Program-made: the position numbers and the translations under genes
In this document: positions 1 through 7,021 of the stretch, one piece after another
Layout: each line of letters begins with the position of its first letter
Numbering within the stretch: position 1 is the stretch's first letter
The notes under the pieces: generated by a model
What the model was told of the DNA's origin: nothing
The model's input: the letters and a program-made list of their open reading frames with translations, nothing else
Database searches by the model: none
Assembly: GCA_900769845.1 (NCBI GenBank)
Contig: CAAGIF010000218.1
Span: 1-10,876, forward strand
Reading direction: 5' to 3'
Source: an uncultured Oscillospiraceae bacterium
GTDB lineage: Bacteria > Bacillota_A > Clostridia > Oscillospirales > Oscillospiraceae
Length of the DNA stretch: 10,876 nt

Positions 1-3
1 CTA

Positions 4-77
4 TGGAGCGGGTGACGGGAATCGGACCCGCGTATCCAGCTTGGAAGGCTGGTGTTCTACCATTGAACTACACCCGC
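4..77 (-). tRNA. tRNA-Gly (anticodon UCC), CCA encoded
   Basis: Read on the minus strand this folds as a full cloverleaf. The acceptor arm pairs GCGGGTG (71-77) with CACCCGC (8-14). The anticodon stem CCAGC/GCTGG encloses loop CTTCCAA, which gives anticodon TCC (glycine). The T-loop is of the TCCGATT type and T54 is replaced by C-context variation normal for this arm. The discriminator base is U and CCA is encoded in the DNA (4-6). It has its own sigma-A promoter at 111-139, about 34 nt upstream, inside the gap after the HAD phosphatase gene, so it can be made alone or by read-through from the lspA operon. Confidence 0.97.
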
Positions 78-110
78 GTAATCCTACTGACTTGTTCATT
101 CAGCCATAGG

Positions 111-139
111 ATTTTAGCATGATTATCTCCGTTTGTCAA
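111..139 (-). promoter_or_regulatory. sigma-A promoter of tRNA-Gly
   Basis: On the minus strand TTGACA (134-139) is followed by a 17-nt spacer and TAAAAT (111-116). A TG dinucleotide one base before the -10 box makes it an extended -10. Predicted start is near 104, about 27 nt before the mature tRNA 5' end. It begins only a few bases after the stop codon of the upstream HAD gene, with no terminator between them. Confidence 0.85.
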
Positions 140-143
140 GGTT

Positions 144-989
144 TTATTTAAGAATCTCCGGGATTTTTTCATAAATCACATCTGCAACCGCTCCGTCGGC
201 GCAGTTACAAACATTGGGAAACCGGTCTTTCAGGATGGCATCGTTGGGAACAAAGGCGAAATCTGCATCTTCCAGCATGGTAATGTCGTTTTCTGCATCG
301 CCCACGCAGACCAGAATTTTCCGGCCCAACCGCTGCTGAAGTTCTCGGGCGGCGCGGCCTTTGCTCACGCCCTTGACCTGCACATCCAGGATCCGGTGAC
401 CGGAGCGGAACACATCCACCCACTGGCCGTATTTTTCCCTCAGCAGCGCCTCCGCTTTGTCAAATCGGGCGATTTCCTCCGGGGTGGCCTGATACAGCCG
501 GGCTACGGTGTCATCATATAGCGTACCGAACACACAGAACTTGATAAAAGGCCCCAGATCCTGCCCTTCCCGGGCAGTGCTGTGGGGGCAGCCGCCCCGC
601 TCACAGAAGGCATCCCATATGGGATCCGGCGCAAAATTATAGTGGCAGTCGATGCCCTGGACTTCCAGATTCAGATCGGGAAACAGTTTTCGGACTTCCC
701 GGACAGTTTCCCACAGATCCCGGTCGATGGTGTGGACAAAAGCAAGCTTTTTCGGCTGCACATCATAGGCGGCGGAGCCGTTATAAAGCAGCAGAGGCGC
801 GTTGACGGGAACTTTCTCCTGGATTAGCCGGGTCATGGGGATACTTCTTCCGGTGTTGACAGTGAACGCGCCGCCGTTTTCTATGAAATACCGGATGGCT
901 TCCAGATTCCGCTCGGGGATGGAAGAATCCGGCGCTGTCAGCGTCCGGTCAAAATCCACGGTCAGTAGAACATCGGAATAAATACCCAT
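144..989 (-). CDS. Cof-type HAD-superfamily phosphatase
   Basis: 281-residue cytoplasmic HAD hydrolase of the Cof (IIB cap) family, which dephosphorylates small metabolites such as sugar phosphates, flavin phosphates or pyridoxal phosphate; the substrate cannot be read from sequence. Motif I is VDFDRT with nucleophile Asp12 and acid/base Asp14. Motif II is NTGRS (Thr46). Motif III lysine is Lys210 in GVSKG. Motif IV is GDAEND (Asp231, Asp235), which binds magnesium. The cap domain lies between residues about 80 and 200. Length is typical of the family. The ATG start is supported by an AGAGGAAA ribosome site (995-1002). It is the last protein gene of the lspA - pseudouridine synthase unit, 47 bp after the previous stop. 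No terminator is evident before the tRNA-Gly that follows. Confidence 0.93.
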   Translation of the reverse strand: MGIYSDVLLTVDFDRTLTAPDSSIPERNLEAIRYFIENGGAFTVNTGRSIPMTRLIQEKVPVNAPLLLYNGSAAYDVQPKKLAFVHTIDRDLWETVREVRKLFPDLNLEVQGIDCHYNFAPDPIWDAFCERGGCPHSTAREGQDLGPFIKFCVFGTLYDDTVARLYQATPEEIARFDKAEALLREKYGQWVDVFRSGHRILDVQVKGVSKGRAARELQQRLGRKILVCVGDAENDITMLEDADFAFVPNDAILKDRFPNVCNCADGAVADVIYEKIPEILK

Positions 990-1036
990 AGTGTTTCCTC
1001 TTTCGAATTGTTATTTGTGGGGGCAAAATAACCCCG

Positions 1037-1942
1037 TTATCCCATCTTCTCCAGTTTTTCGATTACATCCTTAAAATACTGGGGAAGCTCCGCGCAGACC
1101 AGCACCGGCCGTCCGTCCCGGGGATGCCGAAAACACAGCGCTCCGGCGTGAAGGCATTGGCTGGACTGTCCCAACTCCGGTTTTTTTCGTCCATAGACCA
1201 GATCACCTAAAATAGGATGCCCGATATGGGCCATATGCACCCGGATCTGGTGGGTGCGTCCGGTTTCCAGCTTGCACCGGATGTGGGTGTAGCCCCGGTA
1301 GCGCCTGACCACTTCCCAGTGAGTCACCGCATCCTTGGAATTTCTCTGAATTACACACATTTTCTTTCGGTCCGAGGGGTGGCGTCCGATGGGGGCGTCC
1401 ACAGTGCCGGAATCCTCCCGGAAGGAGCCGCAGACGATGGCTTCATAGGTTCTGGCCATGGTGTGATCCTTCAGCTGACTTGCCAGCATCGTGTGAGCGA
1501 GGTCGTTCTTTGCCACTGCCAGCAATCCGCTGGTGTCCTTGTCGATCCGGTGGACGATACCCGGGCGCAGCTCCCCATTGATGCCGGAAAGCTCGTCCCC
1601 CAGAGCATACAGCAGTCCGTTGACCAGAGTATCGTCTTGGTGTCCCGCCGCCGGATGCACGACCAGCCCCTTGGGTTTGTTGATAACCACCACATCCTCG
1701 TCCTCGTAGACAATATCCAGAGGGATCTCCTTCGGAGCGATATCCACCTCTTTGGGTTCGGGAACGGTGACGGAGATCTCGTCCCCTGGATTCAGCTTGT
1801 CATTTTTCTTGCCCGGCTTGCCGTTGCGGGTCACATGATCGCCCTCGATCAATTTCTGGGCAGCAGAGCGGGTCATCCCGGGAACGCACCGGGCCAGAAA
1901 CGCATCCAGCCGCTCTCCGGGAATGTCAGCATACAGGATCAT
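1037..1942 (-). CDS. RluA/RluD-family RNA pseudouridine synthase
   Basis: 301-residue enzyme that isomerises uridine to pseudouridine in structured RNA, most likely 23S rRNA; it corresponds to B. subtilis YlyB and resembles E. coli RluD. An S4 RNA-binding domain occupies about residues 1-60 (RLDAFLA, then the RNGKP turn). The catalytic domain contains INKPKGLVVHPAAG (88-100) and GIVHRIDKDTSGL (128-140), in which Asp134 is the catalytic aspartate of the family HRLD/HRID motif. GRTHQIRVH near residue 230 is a further family signature. The start ATG overlaps the lspA stop codon as ATGA, with AGAGGA just upstream inside lspA, so translation is probably coupled. The exact uridine target is not determinable here. 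The lspA - ylyB order is conserved in many Firmicutes. Confidence 0.95.
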   Translation of the reverse strand: MILYADIPGERLDAFLARCVPGMTRSAAQKLIEGDHVTRNGKPGKKNDKLNPGDEISVTVPEPKEVDIAPKEIPLDIVYEDEDVVVINKPKGLVVHPAAGHQDDTLVNGLLYALGDELSGINGELRPGIVHRIDKDTSGLLAVAKNDLAHTMLASQLKDHTMARTYEAIVCGSFREDSGTVDAPIGRHPSDRKKMCVIQRNSKDAVTHWEVVRRYRGYTHIRCKLETGRTHQIRVHMAHIGHPILGDLVYGRKKPELGQSSQCLHAGALCFRHPRDGRPVLVCAELPQYFKDVIEKLEKMG

Positions 1943-2415
1943 GTTTCATCCTCTTTCCAAAATTCCTTGTTAAAAAAGACCAGAGAAATCATCAGAAGTA
2001 TGCAGCCGCAGGTGATGAAGCAGTCAGCTACATTGAAAACCGGAAAGACCATGAATTTGGTCTCGATCATATCCACCACATAGCCCAGCCGCATCCGGTC
2101 GATCATGTTGCCCAGACCGCCGCCATAGATGGCTGCGATGCACCACCGGTCAAACCGGCTGAAGGGCCAGGGTTTCTTAAAGTATTCCCACAGCACAGCT
2201 GCGGTGAACACCAAAAAGACCAGGGCGAAGAGCCACTGCATCCCCTCGAAAGAGGAAAATGCCGCGCCGGTATTCTGAACATAGGTAAATCCCAAAAATC
2301 CGGGGATAAATTCCACATCCTGAAACAGGGCAATATTGGCGACGGTGAGATATTTGGTGATTTGATCCGCTGCCACGATGCCTGCGGCAAACAGAACATA
2401 CCAGAGAAAATGCAT
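1939..2415 (-). CDS. lspA: lipoprotein signal peptidase II
   Basis: 158-residue integral membrane aspartyl peptidase that removes the signal peptide from lipid-modified prolipoproteins before the lipidated cysteine. Four hydrophobic segments lie near residues 3-18, 59-77, 90-105 and 128-148. All family motifs are present: ADQITK (16-21), QNTGAAF (47-53), GGGLGNMIDR (98-107), then the catalytic pair Asp115 (GYVVDMI) and Asp131 (FNVAD). Length is normal. The start is fixed by TTTGGAGGAC just upstream (spacing about 6 nt), and a consensus promoter lies at 2445-2473. It is the first gene of the operon with the pseudouridine synthase and probably the HAD phosphatase. Confidence 0.97.
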   Translation of the reverse strand: MHFLWYVLFAAGIVAADQITKYLTVANIALFQDVEFIPGFLGFTYVQNTGAAFSSFEGMQWLFALVFLVFTAAVLWEYFKKPWPFSRFDRWCIAAIYGGGLGNMIDRMRLGYVVDMIETKFMVFPVFNVADCFITCGCILLMISLVFFNKEFWKEDET

Positions 2416-2442
2416 AAAGTGTCCTCCAAAGAACGGTTTTTA

Positions 2443-2456
2443 CCATGATATCATGG
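2443..2456. promoter_or_regulatory. perfect palindrome over the lspA -10 box (candidate operator)
   Basis: CCATGATATCATGG is a 14-bp uninterrupted palindrome that contains the whole lspA -10 hexamer. It is flanked by runs of T (left) and A (right). With no spacer it cannot form a normal transcript hairpin, so a dimeric DNA-binding protein site is the more natural reading. The position would suit repression by blocking RNA polymerase. No regulator gene is visible in the window, and an AT-rich chance palindrome cannot be excluded. Confidence 0.4.
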
Positions 2457-2473
2457 AAAAAAAGGAATGTCAA
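2445..2473 (-). promoter_or_regulatory. sigma-A promoter of the lspA operon
   Basis: On the minus strand a perfect -35 TTGACA (2468-2473) stands 17 nt from TATCAT (2445-2450). The predicted start is near 2438, which gives a leader of about 22 nt that holds the lspA ribosome site. The -10 box lies inside a 14-bp perfect palindrome (see next entry). Confidence 0.85.
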
Positions 2474-2559
2474 ACATCAAGGGGTCAGCCTTTGCCGGGA
2501 AAAAGGAACACCGCCCCAGGAAGGCTCCCGGGACGGCGAGGAAAGGACAGTTTTGAAGA

Positions 2560-2596
2560 ATTATATGATATCTGCAAAATGCAGATACCATATAAT
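2560..2596 (-). terminator. 16-bp hairpin at the end of the HPr-like gene; weak terminator
   Basis: A 16-bp stem (2560-2575 with 2581-2596) contains one G-U type pair and encloses a 5-nt loop. Its base abuts the stop codon of the HPr-like gene (2596-2598). On the minus strand the hairpin is followed by TTCTTC and then A residues rather than a clear U-run, so it is a poor intrinsic terminator. It may instead protect the mRNA 3' end. The remaining stretch to 2456 shows no gene. Confidence 0.5.
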
Positions 2597-2832
2597 CAAA
2601 CCAGAAAGCGGGCGGCGGATTCCCTGAAGTGGAGAAACTCCTCTTCGGCGCAACTTGCACCGACCTTCAGCGGAAGGCTGTAATCGAGGCTGAACATGGC
2701 CATCAGGCTTTTGCCGTTCACCGACTGCCAGGAACTGCTGACAGTGATGTCAAAACGCTGGGCCACAGCCAGCAACACGAAATCCCGAACATCCTCGAAT
2801 GAATGGAATGCCACTGTAAAATCCCGGTCCAT
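2596..2832 (-). CDS. HPr-family protein without the active-site histidine (Crh-like)
   Basis: 78-residue cytoplasmic protein with the length and pattern of PTS phosphocarrier HPr. The diagnostic second half is well kept: RFDITVSSSW (26-35), VNGKSLMAMFSLD (38-50), in which Ser42 aligns with the regulatory Ser46 of HPr, and the C-terminal acidic helix CAEEEFLHFRESAARFLV. The phosphorylation loop G-[IL]-H-A-R-P-A is replaced by EDVRDF (13-18): the histidine position aligns with Asp14 and only the arginine (Arg16) remains. It therefore should not carry phosphate from PTS enzyme I. B. subtilis Crh has the same logic (no His15, Ser46 kept), and many Clostridia carry similar HPr-like proteins. The start is supported by AGAGGAGGAA (2837-2846) with 6-nt spacing, and a consensus promoter sits upstream. 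The fold call is strong; a Crh-like regulatory role is inference. Confidence 0.85.
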   Translation of the reverse strand: MDRDFTVAFHSFEDVRDFVLLAVAQRFDITVSSSWQSVNGKSLMAMFSLDYSLPLKVGASCAEEEFLHFRESAARFLV

Positions 2833-2845
2833 ACACTTCCTCCTC

Positions 2846-2874
2846 TGTACAAATCGTGTTAGTTTGTGTATAAT
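2846..2874 (+). promoter_or_regulatory. candidate promoter of mtaB
   Basis: A perfect -10 TATAAT (2869-2874) stands 17 nt from TGTACA (2846-2851), which matches 4 of 6 bases of the -35 consensus. It would give a leader of about 120 nt to the mtaB start. An alternative with a better -35 but poorer -10 is TTGACG (2944-2949), 17 nt, AAAAAT (2967-2972), giving a leader of about 20 nt. I cannot choose between them. Confidence 0.5.
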
Positions 2875-2915
2875 GGGAGGGACGACCCCGGCGATTTGCC
2901 TTCGGTATACTCCGT

Positions 2916-2943
2916 ATTATAGCAGAATCGACAGGATTTTCAA
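2916..2943 (-). promoter_or_regulatory. sigma-A promoter of the HPr-like gene
   Basis: On the minus strand TTGAAA (2938-2943) is followed by 16 nt and a perfect TATAAT (2916-2921) with TG one base upstream (extended -10). The predicted start is near 2909, leaving a leader of about 76 nt. This leader overlaps the candidate plus-strand mtaB promoter at 2846-2874. An imperfectly spaced inverted repeat AGAATCG/CGATTCT (2924-2930, 2957-2963) brackets the -35 box. Confidence 0.8.
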
Positions 2944-2999
2944 TTGACGGGCTCGACGATTCTTACAAAAATTATTACTGATTATTGGTGGAATTCACT

Positions 3000-4286
3000 A
3001 TGAAATTTGCGTTTTATACCCTTGGCTGCAAAACAAACCAGTATGAAACCCAGGCTATGGAGCAGATACTCCGGGAACTGGGGCATGAGATCGTGCCCTT
3101 TGAGGACGCAGCTGACGGTTATGTTATCAATACCTGCTCCGTTACCGCGGTGGCGGATAAGAAAAACCGGGCGGTGATCCGCCGGTGTAAGAAGATCCGC
3201 CCGGAAGCGGTTCTGGGGGTCTGCGGCTGCTATCCCCAGCATGCCGCCGATACCCTGCGGCAGATGGAGATCGATGTAATTGGCGGCAGCGGCGGCCGGG
3301 AGGCGTTCCTTCAGATGATGCTGGACGCCCTTGCCGGCAAGGGCCGGCAGGAAGCTGTGGACAATGCTCTGCGCCGCCGGGAGTTTGAGATTCTGCCCGC
3401 CGGCGGGCTGGAGGAACGAACCCGGGCCATGCTGAAGGTTCAGGACGGCTGTGTGAATTTCTGTTCCTACTGCATCATTCCCTACACCCGGGGGCCTGTC
3501 CGGTCTGCGCCCCTGGAACTGGCTGTGGAGCAGGCGAAGGCGCTGGCTGCAGCGGGTTACCGGGAAATCGTGGTTACAGGCATCGAGATTGCCAGCTGGG
3601 GCGCGGATCTGCCGGGAAAACCAGCGGTAACGGAACTGATCGCCGCCATTTGTGAGGCGGTGCCCCATGTGCGGGTGCGGCTTGGCAGTCTGGAGCCGAG
3701 AATCGTGACAGAGGAATTTTGCAGCCGGCTGAAGCGGTACGCCAATCTGTGTCCCCAGTTCCATCTTTCCATGCAGTCCGGCTGTGATGCGGTGCTGGCT
3801 CGAATGAAGCGGAAATACGATACCGCCCGGTATTTGCAGAGCGTGGAGCTGCTGAAGACCCATTTTCCCGGCTGCGCTGTGACCACCGATATGATCGTGG
3901 CATTCCCCGGGGAAACGGAGGAAGAATTTAATCAAAGTCTGGCCTTTATCCGCAAGTGCGGTTTTGCGGACATGCATATTTTCCCCTATTCCCGCCGTCC
4001 GGGAACCCCCGCGGACAAGATGCCCGGTCAGCACGGAAACGATACCAAGGAAGCCCGGAGCCGGGCAGCCATCGCCGTGGCAGAGGAAATGAGCCGGATC
4101 TACCGGGAAAATCTGGTGGGCACGGTTCAGAAAGTACTGTTTGAAGAAAAAGACGGGGAGTATTTCACCGGGCATGCCCCTAATTATGTGAAAATTTACG
4201 CCCTGGGCGAGAATCTCCACAACGAGATCCGCTCCGTGGAGCTTACCGAGGTTTATAAGGACGGCATGCTGGGCGCAATTCGATAA
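3000..4286 (+). CDS. mtaB: tRNA t6A37 methylthiotransferase MtaB
   Basis: 428-residue radical-SAM enzyme that adds a methylthio group to C2 of N6-threonylcarbamoyladenosine at position 37 of ANN-decoding tRNAs, forming ms2t6A. The N-terminal methylthiotransferase domain carries the second-cluster cysteines Cys10 (TLGCKTNQYE), Cys46 (NTCSVTA) and Cys77 (CGCYPQ). The radical-SAM CxxxCxxC is Cys151, Cys155 and Cys158 in CVNFCSYCIIPYTRG. A TRAM RNA-binding domain forms roughly the last 60 residues (LVGTVQKVLFEE onward). CIIPYTRG and the extra-short linker favour MtaB over MiaB or RimO. I chose the ATG at 3000, preceded by GGTGG (2987-2991), because MKFAFYTLGC is the usual family N terminus; a TTG at 2985 would add five unlikely residues. 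Length is close to the B. subtilis enzyme (about 450). Confidence 0.95.
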   Translation: MKFAFYTLGCKTNQYETQAMEQILRELGHEIVPFEDAADGYVINTCSVTAVADKKNRAVIRRCKKIRPEAVLGVCGCYPQHAADTLRQMEIDVIGGSGGREAFLQMMLDALAGKGRQEAVDNALRRREFEILPAGGLEERTRAMLKVQDGCVNFCSYCIIPYTRGPVRSAPLELAVEQAKALAAAGYREIVVTGIEIASWGADLPGKPAVTELIAAICEAVPHVRVRLGSLEPRIVTEEFCSRLKRYANLCPQFHLSMQSGCDAVLARMKRKYDTARYLQSVELLKTHFPGCAVTTDMIVAFPGETEEEFNQSLAFIRKCGFADMHIFPYSRRPGTPADKMPGQHGNDTKEARSRAAIAVAEEMSRIYRENLVGTVQKVLFEEKDGEYFTGHAPNYVKIYALGENLHNEIRSVELTEVYKDGMLGAIR

Positions 4287-4294
4287 ACTCCAAT

Positions 4295-4324
4295 TTGACA
4301 TCCCCTGTTTTTCCGTGATATAAT
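4295..4324 (+). promoter_or_regulatory. sigma-A promoter of the queH unit
   Basis: Perfect TTGACA (4295-4300), an 18-nt spacer and perfect TATAAT (4319-4324) preceded by TG one base upstream. It lies within the 68-bp gap between mtaB and queH, so queH and the two genes after it form their own transcription unit even though they face the same way as mtaB. The leader would be about 24 nt; no riboswitch fits in it. Confidence 0.9.
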
Positions 4325-4354
4325 GATTATTCAGTAACTTTTCGAGGTAATTCT

Positions 4355-4900
4355 ATGAAAACCCTGCTTCATATTTGCTGCGCGCCCTGCGCCAATCAGC
4401 CCATCGAGGTGCTGCGTGGCGACGGTCTGGAGGTCACTGGCTTCTGGTACAATCCCAATATCCACCCCTTCACTGAGTACCGCGCCCGGCGCAACTGCGT
4501 AAGAGAATACGCCCAGACCATCGATCTGAAGCTGCTGGAGCGGGATGACTACGGCCTGCGGCCCTTTGTCCGGGAAGTGGCGGAGGATATTTCCGGCCGC
4601 TGCGTCAAATGCTATGAAATGCGGCTTTTTGAGACCGCCCGGCAGGCAAAGGAAGGCGGCTTCGACAGCTTCACATCCAGCCTGTTTATCAGTCCGTATC
4701 AGAATCACGAGCTGATGAAGGATGTGGCGGAGCGGGCAGCCCACGAATATGGCGTGGAATTTCTCTACCGGGATTTCCGACCCTATTTCCGGGACGGACA
4801 AGCCTTTGCCCGGGAGCATGATTTTTATATGCAGAAATACTGCGGCTGCGTATTTTCCGAGCAGGAGCGGTATCTGAAGCCCAGTAAGATCATTCCATAA
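4355..4900 (+). CDS. queH: epoxyqueuosine reductase QueH
   Basis: 181-residue iron-sulfur enzyme (DUF208 family) that performs the last step of queuosine synthesis, reducing epoxyqueuosine to queuosine in the wobble position of GUN-anticodon tRNAs. It is the non-orthologous replacement of QueG. Family cysteines are all present: Cys8, Cys9 and Cys12 in HICCAPC, Cys83 and Cys86 in RCVKCYEMR, and Cys163 and Cys165 in YCGCVFSE. FWYNPNIHP (30-38) and FTSSLFISPYQNH (106-118) are further signatures. Length is normal. The ATG is preceded by CGAGGTAA. It is first in a unit with an RNA methyltransferase and a lipid kinase. No other queuosine genes are in the window, so the cell may salvage queuosine precursors or encode the rest elsewhere. 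Confidence 0.95.
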   Translation: MKTLLHICCAPCANQPIEVLRGDGLEVTGFWYNPNIHPFTEYRARRNCVREYAQTIDLKLLERDDYGLRPFVREVAEDISGRCVKCYEMRLFETARQAKEGGFDSFTSSLFISPYQNHELMKDVAERAAHEYGVEFLYRDFRPYFRDGQAFAREHDFYMQKYCGCVFSEQERYLKPSKIIP

Positions 4901-4910
4901 CGGAGGATGT

Positions 4911-6038
4911 ATGAATCAAATGAATTTTATTGTTCCGACCCTCTTCGGTCTGGAGGGACTGGCAGGGGACGAACTGAGAAGGCTGAATTTTGAAAATGTC
5001 CGGGTGGAAGACCGCCGAGTCTTCTTCACCGGAGATGAAGCCGCGCTGGCGAAGGCTAATATCTGCCTGCGTACCGGCGAGCGGGTGATGATTGTGCTGG
5101 CACAGTTCCAGGCAAAAACCTTTGAGGAGCTGTTCCAGGGGGTGTATCACGCGGATCTGGAACGCTATATCCCCAAGGACGGACAGTTCCCGGTGAAGGG
5201 ACACTGCCTGAACTCCCAGCTTATGAGCGTGTCCGACTGCCAGGCCATTATCAAGAAGGCGGCATCCCGCCGACTGGGAGAAAAATACGGCGTTTCCTGG
5301 CTTCCGGAAACCGGCGTGAAATTCCAGCTTCACTTTACGATCCTCAATGACCAGGTCACATTATCCCTGGATACCTCCGGTCAGGGTCTGCACAAGCGGG
5401 GCTACCGGGCAGTGGGCAACGATGCGCCTCTTCATGAAACCCTGGCAGCGGGCATGATCCAGCTGACAAAGTACCGGGGCCGGGAATTTTTTTGGGATCC
5501 CTTCTGCGGCAGCGGCACCATTCCCATCGAAGCAGCGCTGATCGCGAAAAACCGGGCGCCGGGCCTGAACCGGCACTTTGCCGCGGAAACCTTCTCCTGG
5601 CTGCCCAAGGAAATCTGGGAGCAGGCGAAGACCGAGGCAAAGGACCGGGAATTCCGGGGCAACTACCAGATCCTGGGTTCGGACAATGACCCCGCCTGCG
5701 TGTCCCTGTCCATGGCAAACGCCCGGAAAGCCGGGGTCGCTGACTGTATCAAATTCAGAGACGGCGATGCCACGAAAATGGACCTTCCCGCCCAGAGCGG
5801 CATTCTGGTCTGCAACCCGCCCTACGGCGAGCGTATGATGGAGCAGCAGAGCGCCCAGCGGCTGTACAGCGCCTTGGGCCGGCATTTCAAATTCGCCAAC
5901 GATTGGAAGAAGTATGTCATTACCTCCGAACCGGAGTTTGAGCACTATTTCGGCCGCCGGTCAGACAAGAAGCGGAAGTTCTACAACGGCAAGATCCAGT
6001 GCAACTACTATATGTTCACGGACAACAGAAGAAAATAA
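4911..6038 (+). CDS. THUMP-domain class I RNA methyltransferase (RlmL/YpsC family)
   Basis: 375-residue SAM-dependent RNA methylase, probably a 23S rRNA or tRNA guanine-N2 methyltransferase related to B. subtilis YpsC and the N-terminal half of E. coli RlmL. A THUMP RNA-binding domain spans about residues 50-155. The Rossmann methylase follows, with SAM-binding DPFCGSGTIPIEAA (196-209), the acidic loop GSDND (256-260) and the N2-methylase motif NPPY (302-305). The last 25 residues are basic (RRSDKKRKFYNGK). The start ATG lies 4 nt after GGAGG (4902-4906) and 10 nt after queH; an in-frame ATG three codons later is possible but spaced worse. The exact target base cannot be assigned from sequence. 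Confidence 0.92.
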   Translation: MNQMNFIVPTLFGLEGLAGDELRRLNFENVRVEDRRVFFTGDEAALAKANICLRTGERVMIVLAQFQAKTFEELFQGVYHADLERYIPKDGQFPVKGHCLNSQLMSVSDCQAIIKKAASRRLGEKYGVSWLPETGVKFQLHFTILNDQVTLSLDTSGQGLHKRGYRAVGNDAPLHETLAAGMIQLTKYRGREFFWDPFCGSGTIPIEAALIAKNRAPGLNRHFAAETFSWLPKEIWEQAKTEAKDREFRGNYQILGSDNDPACVSLSMANARKAGVADCIKFRDGDATKMDLPAQSGILVCNPPYGERMMEQQSAQRLYSALGRHFKFANDWKKYVITSEPEFEHYFGRRSDKKRKFYNGKIQCNYYMFTDNRRK

Positions 6039-6048
6039 GAGGCAGTCT

Positions 6049-6978
6049 ATGAAGCATCTTTTTATCATCAATCCTGCGGCGGGCAGTCGGGACCGGACAA
6101 AAGAATACACAGCCCGGATCCGGGAGCTGTGTGCCTCCCGGGATCTTTCCTATGAGATCCGGGTTTCGGAGGCTCCGGGACAGTGCCGGGAAATTGCCGC
6201 GGAAGCAGCCCGGACCGGACAGCCGGTGCGGATCTATGCCTGCGGTGGCGATGGGACCCTCAATGAGGTGGCATCCGGCGCAGCGGGCTATGAAAATGCC
6301 GCCGTCACGGTATTTTCCGGCGGCAGCGGCAATGATTTTGTGAAACTCTTTGACGATCCCACAGCATTCTTTGATCTGGAGCGGCTGCTGGATGCGGAGC
6401 AGACCACCTTTGATATGATCGATTGCAACGGGGATCTGGCGCTGAATATCTGCTCCGTGGGTCTGGACGCCCGGATCGGCACGGATGTGGCATCCTACAA
6501 ACGGCTGCCCCTGCTTTATGGCTTCCGGGCCTATGTGGCGTCCACGGTGGTGAATGTGATCCGGGGCATCGCGGAGCATTATGTGGTTCGGATCAACGGA
6601 GAAACAGTGGACAGCGAGTTCACCTTCGTCTGCGTCTGCAATGGCAGATTCTACGGCGGCGGCTTCAATCCGGTGCCGGAGGCAGATCCTGCCGACGGTT
6701 TGCTGGATGTACTTCTGGTGAAGAAGGTCTCCCGGCTCCAGGTTCCCGGGGTGATCGGCAAGTACAAAAACGGTCAGTATGCCCAGCTTCCCCATTTGGT
6801 ACGGCATATCCGCACGAATCGGGTAGAGATTCTCTGCGATCAGGTGATCCCTGTGAATCTGGACGGCGAGCTGCGCCGGGCCCAGCAGGTGGAATTCAAA
6901 ATCTCCGACAAGAAAGTTCAGTTTTTCTATCCCCGGGGGCTTACCTGGGCATCCCATAAGGAAACGGCAAATACATAA
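6049..6978 (+). CDS. YegS/DgkB-type diacylglycerol or lipid kinase
   Basis: 309-residue cytoplasmic, probably membrane-associated kinase of the DAGK catalytic family, which phosphorylates diacylglycerol or a related lipid with ATP to recycle head-group turnover products. Motifs in order: INPAAG (7-12), the nucleotide-binding GGDGTLNE (66-73), GGSGNDF (91-97), NICSVGLDA (about 150) and the C-terminal PADGLLDV and NLDGE elements typical of the family. The ATG is set by GAGG (6039-6042), which directly follows the stop codon of the methyltransferase gene, so translation is probably coupled; reading the frame further upstream would only cover the end of that gene. It is the last gene of the queH unit and ends at a strong hairpin terminator. 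Substrate within the lipid kinases is uncertain. Confidence 0.92.
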   Translation: MKHLFIINPAAGSRDRTKEYTARIRELCASRDLSYEIRVSEAPGQCREIAAEAARTGQPVRIYACGGDGTLNEVASGAAGYENAAVTVFSGGSGNDFVKLFDDPTAFFDLERLLDAEQTTFDMIDCNGDLALNICSVGLDARIGTDVASYKRLPLLYGFRAYVASTVVNVIRGIAEHYVVRINGETVDSEFTFVCVCNGRFYGGGFNPVPEADPADGLLDVLLVKKVSRLQVPGVIGKYKNGQYAQLPHLVRHIRTNRVEILCDQVIPVNLDGELRRAQQVEFKISDKKVQFFYPRGLTWASHKETANT

Positions 6979-6984
6979 AAAACA

Positions 6985-7008
6985 GGGGTCAGGCAAATGC
7001 CTGACCCC
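6985..7008. terminator. bidirectional terminator between the lipid kinase gene and rny
   Basis: A perfect 10-bp stem GGGGTCAGGC/GCCTGACCCC with a 4-nt loop sits between two convergent stop codons. On the minus strand it is followed by TGTTTTTT, an excellent intrinsic terminator for rny. On the plus strand the following stretch is only T-rich (ATTCTATTTGTTTT) but should also work. Confidence 0.93.
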
Positions 7009-7021
7009 AATTCTATTTGTT

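Noticed and set aside
1217..2083. Plus-strand frame across the pseudouridine synthase and lspA
   Set aside because: Antisense shadow of two well-supported genes, with no family resemblance.
2378..2683. Plus-strand frame in the lspA - HPr intergenic region
   Set aside because: It overlaps the lspA promoter and the end of the HPr-like gene; composition is arbitrary and no ribosome site precedes it.
2982..4301. Minus-strand frame antisense to mtaB
   Set aside because: A codon-bias shadow; the plus strand encodes a complete MtaB with all cysteines.
4325..4354. preQ1-type riboswitch before queH
   Set aside because: The leader is only about 24 nt after a consensus promoter and holds no pseudoknot-like pairing; QueH acts late in the pathway.
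5914..6048. Upstream extension of the lipid kinase into the methyltransferase gene
   Set aside because: The extra residues are out-of-frame methyltransferase sequence; the ATG at 6049 has a ribosome site and gives the family N terminus.
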